Shown here piece after piece: positions 30,487 through 34,412 of a DNA stretch of 34,412 nucleotides. The DNA is taken from assembly GCA_002395235.1 (NCBI GenBank), contig DGWK01000029.1, positions 34,709-69,120 on the forward strand. Reading direction: 5' to 3'. Source of the stretch: Lachnospiraceae bacterium UBA4260. GTDB taxonomy: Bacteria; Bacillota; Clostridia; Lachnospirales; Lachnospiraceae. The position numbers were made by a program, and so were the translations under genes. Under the pieces are notes generated by a model. It saw only the letters and a list, made by a program, of their open reading frames with translations. It did no database searches and was not told the origin of the DNA. Within the stretch, counting starts at the first letter, position 1, and every line of letters starts with the position of its first letter.

Positions 30487-31638
30487 TCACATCTTCCTGA
30501 TCATACACGCCACCGCATAGAACATCTTCTCCTCCGGCGACTCCAGGCTGCAGCCCAGGAGCTTCTTGATATTCGCCATGCGGTAGAGAATGGTATTCCT
30601 GTGGATGTACAGCTCCTCCGACATCGCCTTGATGCTCCCGCCGCAGCGCAGATAGGACTCCAGCGTCGCGACGTACTCGCCGTCGTGCTCCCTGTCATAT
30701 TCGATCAGGGGCGCCAGCGGCTTGTCCGACAGATCCCGCAGGAGCGCCCTGTCCTCTATGAGGTAGAGCATGCGGTACATCCCCATCCGGTCAAAATATT
30801 GAAGGTCCATCTCTCTTTTGACCGCCATCTCCACGGCGGCCCGCGCCCGCTTGTATGCGAGGTGCAGGTTCTCTATATCTTTCACCTGGTCGCTGACGCC
30901 GATGTAGACCTTCCGGTCCGTCATTTTGACGCGGATCCTGTCCGCAAACGCCTCCAGGATCTCTTCGCTCTCCTCCTTCCCGATCGCGTTCATGACGACG
31001 ACAAAATAGGACGCATAGTAGAAGAAATGCCCGTTGTGCGTGAGGTTGGCCAGGTAAAGGTGCATTCGATAGGCGATCCTCTTGCGCTCCACCGTATCCA
31101 TACTGTCCAGGTCTCCCGTCGAGATCAGCGCGACCTGAAAGGTGCCGTCCAGATCGTAGTGCGGCAAAAGGTCCCGCGTGTACAGGTCCTGTGCCTCTGG
31201 CTGTTCGATGGCGTGGATCATAGCCTCCGAGATCTGTTCATCGGTGGAGGACTGCACGAAGATCCGGATCGACAGGTCCTTGATCAGATCCGCCAGGATG
31301 ATTTCCCAGGGGACCGTCAGCAGAGGAAAGTCATTTGTGTCACAGAAGTCCTTCACGGACTGCGGGATCTCTTTGACATAAAACCCTGTGTTGACGATCA
31401 GGCCCGAGGAGTTGTGTGCGGACAGCTCCTCCACCAGTCTGAGCATCGTCTCCTCTTTCTGAAAGCCAAGTCCCGTGGTGACCGCCAGTTCCTTGCCGGT
31501 GAAATTCTGTATGATGGTCAGCTCCTCCAGCACCAGCAGCCAGCTGATGGAATTGGACCAGCCGCCGCTCCCCGCCTCCAGTTTCATTTTGTATCGGTCC
31601 TGGGATACGACCAGCATATCTTCAATAGTAAAACCCAT
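30487..31638 (-). CDS. PucR-family transcriptional regulator
   Basis: A 383-aa regulator. The N-terminal PucR domain (about 1-125) starts MGFTIEDMLVVSQDRYKMKL and contains SWLLVLEELTIIQNFTGKEL. A middle GGDEF-like region (about 165-270) and the C-terminal helix-turn-helix follow: LESYLRCGGSIKAMSEELYI, with HRNTILYRMANIKKLLGCSL as recognition region. Relatives control purine, amino-acid or other nitrogen catabolism. I chose the ATG at 31638, preceded by GGGAGG; a reading from 31701 would begin inside the promoter. The promoter carries a perfect palindrome, so autoregulation is likely. Divergently upstream is a 58-codon ORF. Confidence 0.92.
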   Translation of the reverse strand: MGFTIEDMLVVSQDRYKMKLEAGSGGWSNSISWLLVLEELTIIQNFTGKELAVTTGLGFQKEETMLRLVEELSAHNSSGLIVNTGFYVKEIPQSVKDFCDTNDFPLLTVPWEIILADLIKDLSIRIFVQSSTDEQISEAMIHAIEQPEAQDLYTRDLLPHYDLDGTFQVALISTGDLDSMDTVERKRIAYRMHLYLANLTHNGHFFYYASYFVVVMNAIGKEESEEILEAFADRIRVKMTDRKVYIGVSDQVKDIENLHLAYKRARAAVEMAVKREMDLQYFDRMGMYRMLYLIEDRALLRDLSDKPLAPLIEYDREHDGEYVATLESYLRCGGSIKAMSEELYIHRNTILYRMANIKKLLGCSLESPEEKMFYAVACMIRKM

Positions 31639-31689
31639 TTTCCGCCTCCCGCGCACAATAGTCCGCCATACATGTTCTTTCTCTCTCCC

Positions 31690-31718
31690 ATTGTACTGCA
31701 CTTGTGCTCAGAGCACAA
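31690..31718 (-). promoter_or_regulatory. pucR promoter with 17-bp palindromic operator
   Basis: On the minus strand TTGTGC (31713-31718), a 17-bp spacer and TACAAT (31690-31695). The perfect palindrome TTGTGCTC-A-GAGCACAA (31702-31718) covers the -35 box and most of the spacer, where a bound repressor would block RNA polymerase. Confidence 0.65.
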
Positions 31719-31870
31719 TTTTTTTGCGAATATTGATGTTTCTATCCTGTAGAACAAATAATTCTATCTGGTATTATGGTCTTAGATAACAAAGGGAAAC
31801 AACTGCAGCACATCGCGAGATGCTTCCTGCACAAACATAACAGGGACGACAAAATAGGGAGGATACAGAT

Positions 31871-32047
31871 ATGATCACGATGGGAAAATACGAGATGGAC
31901 AGAATGGTTGACAGTCACCGCATGCCTGAGTGGGTACGCTCGGAGCGCTATGAATTCTGTGAAGGTTTTTATGACAGCTACACAACAGGGAAAGGCTTCG
32001 GTCTGATCGCCAAGCTCGCCTCTGTTCTGACGGCTCTCTTCATCTGA
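31871..32047 (+). CDS. 58-residue small protein, unknown function
   Basis: An ORF beginning MITMGKYEMDRMVDSHRMPE. It has a strong ribosome-binding site (GGGAGG, 9 bases before the ATG) and a bidirectional terminator about 50 bases after the stop. The first 38 residues are charged and aromatic, including EWVRSERYEFCEGFYDSY. The last 18, GFGLIAKLASVLTALFI preceded by GK, are hydrophobic and could be a short membrane or amphipathic segment. There is one cysteine (30) and no cleavage site. A TATTAT -10-like box at 31772-31777 has only a weak -35. It is divergent from PucR. I do not recognise a family; GNAT or toxin identity is not supported. Confidence 0.6.
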   Translation: MITMGKYEMDRMVDSHRMPEWVRSERYEFCEGFYDSYTTGKGFGLIAKLASVLTALFI

Positions 32048-32095
32048 GAAACCGCATAAAACACGAATCAATGCGCCGGATCCCGGCACATAATA

Positions 32096-32137
32096 AAGGC
32101 CCCGCCGCGATATAAGATCGCGGCCGGGCCTTCTTTT
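32096..32137. terminator. Bidirectional terminator
   Basis: AAGGCCCCGCCGCGAT pairs with ATCGCGGCCGGGCCTT (one mismatch), loop ATAAG. TTCTTTTT follows on plus, and TTTATTAT follows on minus. It serves both the small ORF and the convergent Gfo/Idh/MocA gene. Confidence 0.88.
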
Positions 32138-32156
32138 TATGCACATCAAACTCTTT

Positions 32157-33131
32157 TTATTTGTACCGGATTCCGGATTGGATCCTGGCCCGGCCGAGCA
32201 CTTCATTGACTTCCAGGCTGGCTGCCAGTCTGGCTTCACAGAAATCATAGTCCTTCTCTTCGACCGCGCGGATGAACTGCCTGAATTCCGGGACCATCCG
32301 CTTATTCGTGCAGTTCTCCTCAAAGACTTCCGTCCTGCCGTCCCTGAGCACGAGCTTTGCGTTCCCCACGACATTGGGCTTTTTGTCGGTCGTGATGAAT
32401 CCCTTCGTGCCCATAATAATGCCGCCCATGTCGCCGTCGCAGTCCTTCGCGGCCGTGCAGATCGCGGTGAACTTCGGATAGAGCATGATCAGGACGCCGC
32501 TGGTATCGATGTTCCGCTCGATATTGGGATAGTAAGAAATACTCTCCGGCCTTCCGAAAAGACCCATGACATAGTGGATGTTGTAAAGGCTCAGGTCCAT
32601 GAGCGCGCCGCCGGACTTTTTGGGATCGAAAGCCGGCGCGATCACTCCCTTCTTGAAATTGTCATATCGGCTGGAATACTGGCAGAAGCTGCTGCGAACC
32701 AGTTTGATCTCCCCGATGAGGGGAAGCCAGTCGCGGATCTTCTGATAGCCGGACATATAGACTGTCGTGATCGCCTCAAAGAGAAACAGCTTTTTCTTTC
32801 TCGCCAGCGCGGCAAGGCTCTCCGCCTCTCCCGCGTTGTCCGTCATCGGTTTCTCGACGATGACGTTCATTCCCTTTTCCAGCGCTTTTTTGCAATACAT
32901 AAAATGAAGGTTGTTGGGAATGGCCACATAGACGGTATCAATCCCCGCCTCGCACAGTTCGTCCAGATCATGCGCGGCATGCGGGATCCCATACTTTTCT
33001 CTGAGGGCCTGCGCCTTTTCGAAGCCCGAGGGACTTCCCATGATCGACAGCACTTCCAGCCCCTCCATTTTCACGAGCGAGGGCAGAAATTCCTTCACGA
33101 TCATGCCCGTTCCGACGATTCCGAGTTTCAT
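32157..33131 (-). CDS. Gfo/Idh/MocA-family oxidoreductase
   Basis: Cytoplasmic NAD(P)-dependent oxidoreductase, 324 aa. The N-terminal Rossmann domain begins MKLGIVGTGMIVKEF, with YVAIPNNLHFMYCKKALEKG and then the hallmark VEKPM (EKP motif) at about residue 93. The C-terminal alpha/beta domain contains GGALMDLSLYNIHYVMGLFG, where the catalytic-type D..xxH pattern (Asp, His) is present. Family substrates include inositols, sugars and glucose-fructose; none can be assigned. The start at 33131 has GGAGG upstream. It follows the UbiB/ABC1 gene, with R2 copy C between. Confidence 0.92.
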   Translation of the reverse strand: MKLGIVGTGMIVKEFLPSLVKMEGLEVLSIMGSPSGFEKAQALREKYGIPHAAHDLDELCEAGIDTVYVAIPNNLHFMYCKKALEKGMNVIVEKPMTDNAGEAESLAALARKKKLFLFEAITTVYMSGYQKIRDWLPLIGEIKLVRSSFCQYSSRYDNFKKGVIAPAFDPKKSGGALMDLSLYNIHYVMGLFGRPESISYYPNIERNIDTSGVLIMLYPKFTAICTAAKDCDGDMGGIIMGTKGFITTDKKPNVVGNAKLVLRDGRTEVFEENCTNKRMVPEFRQFIRAVEEKDYDFCEARLAASLEVNEVLGRARIQSGIRYK

Positions 33132-33152
33132 ATTTGCCTCCATTTTCTTCAA

Positions 33153-33170
33153 GGCTCGCAGAGCGAGCCG
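33153..33170 (-). repeat. Dispersed hairpin repeat R2, copy C (hairpin only)
   Basis: GGCTCGC-AGA-GCGAGCC plus one base, identical to the end hairpin of copies A and B. The rest of the element is missing. On the minus strand it is followed by TTGAAG, as in copy B, and the Gfo/Idh/MocA start lies 22 bases downstream. Confidence 0.75.
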
Positions 33171-33176
33171 CCTGCG

Positions 33177-34412
33177 CTATTTGTTCCTCGTAAGGAAATG
33201 CCGTATGAAAACATACAGGCAGATGATAAAGGCCAGCACATAGCCGAAAAATCCCAGTGCGGGTATGCCCAGGATCCGCGGCTTCATGTCTGTCGTACAA
33301 ATTATACTGGAGCTGATCAGCAGCGCCATGACCCACAGGCCCATGACCAGGTTGCGCACAAGCCGCCGCATCAGGTCCGAGAACTTCTTCGTGGAGTCCA
33401 GCTCCATATGGATCCGGCTCTGTCCTTTGAGATATTCCTCCAGCGCTATTTTGACCAGGGGCGGTATATCCAGCGAGCGTCCGACGGCTTTGTAGATGCG
33501 CCGTCCGGTCTTGCCGGCTTCCTTTCTCCAGTCAAAATTCTGCATCATCTCCTCTCGGAGCCTTGCCGCCGCGATCTCGGCCATATTGATGTCCGGGCTG
33601 ATCCCCAAAAGGACGCCCTGCATCTGCGTGAGGCCGCGCACCAGCATGGTCATGCCGTGGGGGAGCCTGATGGAATTGTTCTTCATGACCTCCATCGTGT
33701 CCTTGAAAAATTCCACTGCGTCGATACTGCCCATGGAGGCGTTTCCGTACCGGTCCATGAGATCGCGCAGCTCCCCGTAGAGCTTGCCGGAGTCGACCTT
33801 GCCCTGGATCTCGCCGAGGTCCGTGATCGTCGCCTCCAAAAGAGCGATGTCTCCCACGGCAATAGCTCTGACCGCCTGCGCCATCAGATTCCGGTCGCGG
33901 TAGGACAGACGTCCCATCATACCCATGTCGATCCAGACGATCTTGCCGTCCATGACCTTGACATTGCCGGGATGGGGATCAGCGTGGAAAAAGCCGTCCT
34001 CCATGACCTGCTTGATGTAGTTGTTGACGAGCTTGCGCCCGATTTCTCCCAGGTCATAGCCTTCCGCCAGAAGCGTCTCCTTGTCGTCCACCGGACAGCC
34101 GCCGATGTACTCCATGACCAGCACGCGGGAAGTCGTGTACTCGTGATACAGTTTCGGGCAGCGAATATAGCGGATTCCCTGGTTGTTGCGGGTAAACTCC
34201 TCCATGTTCGCGGCTTCCTTGAGGAAGTCCATCTCCTCCTGCGCGGTCGACCAGAGCTCATCCAGGACCATTTCCAGGTCCACGACATTCTTGAGGCCGC
34301 CCACGGGCGGCAGGATCCCAACGGCGCGCTTGAGAAGTCCTATATCCCTTGCCATGATGTCGTAGATGCCCTTGCGCTCTACTTTGACAATGACGTCCGT
34401 GCCGTCGAGGAG
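33177..34412 (-). CDS. UbiB/ABC1-family atypical kinase (partial, right edge)
   Basis: The gene runs off the window; the open frame continues upstream of the first ATG (34355) to the edge as LLDGTDVIVKVERKGIYDI. VIVKVERKG carries the ATP-binding lysine, so the true start lies outside. Further motifs: RVLVMEYIGG, then FFHADPHPGNVKVM (catalytic-loop Asp, Asn) and KIVWIDMGMMGRL (metal-binding Asp). Two hydrophobic helices near the C-terminus (LVMGLWVMALLISSSIICTT and GFFGYVLAFIICLYVFI) anchor it in the membrane. UbiB proteins support isoprenoid quinone or lipid metabolism through ATPase activity; in a presumed quinone-poor anaerobe the role is unclear. R2 copy C and the Gfo/Idh/MocA gene follow. 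Confidence 0.92.
   Translation of the reverse strand, partial: LLDGTDVIVKVERKGIYDIMARDIGLLKRAVGILPPVGGLKNVVDLEMVLDELWSTAQEEMDFLKEAANMEEFTRNNQGIRYIRCPKLYHEYTTSRVLVMEYIGGCPVDDKETLLAEGYDLGEIGRKLVNNYIKQVMEDGFFHADPHPGNVKVMDGKIVWIDMGMMGRLSYRDRNLMAQAVRAIAVGDIALLEATITDLGEIQGKVDSGKLYGELRDLMDRYGNASMGSIDAVEFFKDTMEVMKNNSIRLPHGMTMLVRGLTQMQGVLLGISPDINMAEIAAARLREEMMQNFDWRKEAGKTGRRIYKAVGRSLDIPPLVKIALEEYLKGQSRIHMELDSTKKFSDLMRRLVRNLVMGLWVMALLISSSIICTTDMKPRILGIPALGFFGYVLAFIICLYVFIRHFLTRNK

Overview
The window looks like chromosome of an anaerobic Firmicute, most likely a gut-type Clostridia/Lachnospiraceae (inference from gene families, moderate GC, strong GGAGG ribosome-binding sites, and families such as the ferredoxin-type aldo/keto reductase, domain-permuted GH3 and LytTR/GHKL regulators). 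There are no rRNA, tRNA, CRISPR or phage genes. About thirty real genes are present, most on the minus strand from 3.7 to 23.8 kb.

Layout. 0.3-3.8 kb: a C69 dipeptidase, a GNAT acetyltransferase remnant, a small lipoprotein, a half-size EamA transporter behind a 40-bp tandem repeat, and a 347-bp element with imperfect terminal inverted repeats. 3.8-7.3 kb: a 4Fe-4S aldo/keto reductase and a KtrAB-type potassium uptake pair. 7.5-8.9 kb: a histidine phosphatase and a PHP-domain phosphoesterase. 9.1-13.6 kb: a sugar-acid module (FadR-type regulator, GntP permease, IlvD/Edd dehydratase, an IclR-type protein reduced to its DNA-binding domain). 13.9-16.2 kb: RidA, PanE-like and AroD in one operon. 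16.3-23.8 kb: a HAD phosphatase and a GH2-GH3-GPH glycoside operon. 24.0-29.9 kb: LytTR regulator, GHKL kinase, AraC regulator and uxuAB. 30.0-34.4 kb: thioesterase, PucR regulator, an unannotated 58-residue ORF, a Gfo/Idh/MocA oxidoreductase and a UbiB/ABC1 kinase cut by the right edge.

How the genes may work together. The GPH transporter and two glycosidases could import and open plant or host glycosides. The divergent signalling and AraC genes sit between them and uxuAB, which turns fructuronate into mannonate and then 2-keto-3-deoxygluconate (KDG). The GntP/IlvD-Edd module may also make KDG or a related ketodeoxy acid from another sugar acid. KDG kinase, KDPG aldolase and uronate isomerase are not in the window.

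The most unusual material is non-coding. There are two dispersed repeat families: R1, at gene 3' ends, and R2, a multi-hairpin element just upstream of gene starts whose variable inner arm still pairs. A shared 15-bp palindromic operator overlaps both the fadR and gntP promoters, and a perfect 17-bp palindrome sits on the pucR promoter. I did not find a clearly new defence or biosynthetic system.
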